Assembly (NCBI RefSeq): GCF_010093205.1
Contig: NZ_PDWN01000005.1
Coordinates: forward strand, 184,997-248,996
DNA from: Pseudoxanthomonas daejeonensis
Lineage (GTDB): Bacteria; Pseudomonadota; Gammaproteobacteria; Xanthomonadales; Xanthomonadaceae
Length of the DNA: 64,000 nucleotides
Direction of reading: 5' to 3'
Shown piece by piece: positions 63,946-64,000 of this stretch (position 1 is the stretch's first letter; every line of letters begins with the position of its first letter). The notes below the pieces were generated by a model. The model saw only the letters and a list, made by a program, of their open reading frames with translations, had not been told where the DNA came from and ran no database searches. A program made the position numbers and the translations under genes.

Positions 63946-64000
63946 GCGAAGCCACCACGGGCGCGCCTTCCGCTGCCCGGCCCCGCATTCCCCCAGATCC

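Noticed and set aside
63709..63988. ATG at 63988 as the start of the autotransporter
   Set aside because: The frame from this ATG gives Arg/His-rich nonsense up to about 63450, while the other frame gives a proper signal peptide and a Calx-beta repeat. A frameshift explains this better.

Overview
The window is GC-rich, densely coded bacterial chromosome. Gene content and order point to a Xanthomonadaceae gammaproteobacterium of the Lysobacter, Luteimonas or Pseudoxanthomonas type. Supporting features are aroQ-accB-accC, a DUF3426 protein next to fis, purH and purD, bactofilin next to erpA, an RppH beginning [11 protein letters not shown], a groESL operon with both a sigma32 promoter and a CIRCE-like element, and many TonB-dependent receptors. 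I saw no transposase, prophage, rRNA operon or CRISPR array. The genus is inferred from gene content, not from a search.

The left half (1-33 kb) is mostly core genome. It holds an AsmA-like anchored protein; aroG (DAHP synthase) behind a probable aromatic leader-peptide attenuator; groESL; cutA-dsbD-tlpA, where DsbD has a duplicated N-terminal domain; aroQ-accBC; prmA; DUF3426; fis; purH; a GNAT acetyltransferase; purD; a DUF4010/MgtC-like membrane protein; a LigB-type dioxygenase; an LplT/Aas-like transporter-acyltransferase fusion; a CD225 (dispanin)-DUF2752 pair; ampE; nudC; erpA; bactofilin; DUF6776; DUF4126; a receiver protein with degenerate GGDEF and EAL domains coupled to a large hybrid histidine kinase; bacterioferritin and its ferredoxin; and rppH.

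At 33.7-38.4 kb an elongator tRNA-Met is followed by a PepSY protein/response regulator/kinase operon. This operon is divergent from a short TonB-receptor-like outer membrane protein, with CTGACA repeats between them.

The most distinctive region, 38.4-58.4 kb, looks like one phytate-to-central-metabolism island. Outside and at the envelope it encodes a two-domain beta-propeller phytase lipoprotein, a histidine-acid phytase lipoprotein, a TonB-dependent receptor and a Tat-exported PhoD phosphatase. It also encodes an organophosphate:phosphate antiporter (OPA family), an inositol monophosphatase, and a complete myo-inositol pathway: two IolG dehydrogenases, IolE, IolD, IolB, an IolC kinase fused to its DUF2090 aldolase, and the IolA dehydrogenase. 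An RpiR-family regulator sits between the two iol transcription units, and shared AT-rich motifs overlap both candidate promoters. The phosphatase and antiporter genes lie in the same tight operon as iolCDEBA. This suggests the cell imports partly dephosphorylated inositol phosphates and finishes dephosphorylation inside.

The right end (58.6-64 kb) is a very large Calx-beta/autotransporter surface protein gene on the minus strand. It is interrupted by an apparent single-base frameshift in a C tract near its 5-prime end.
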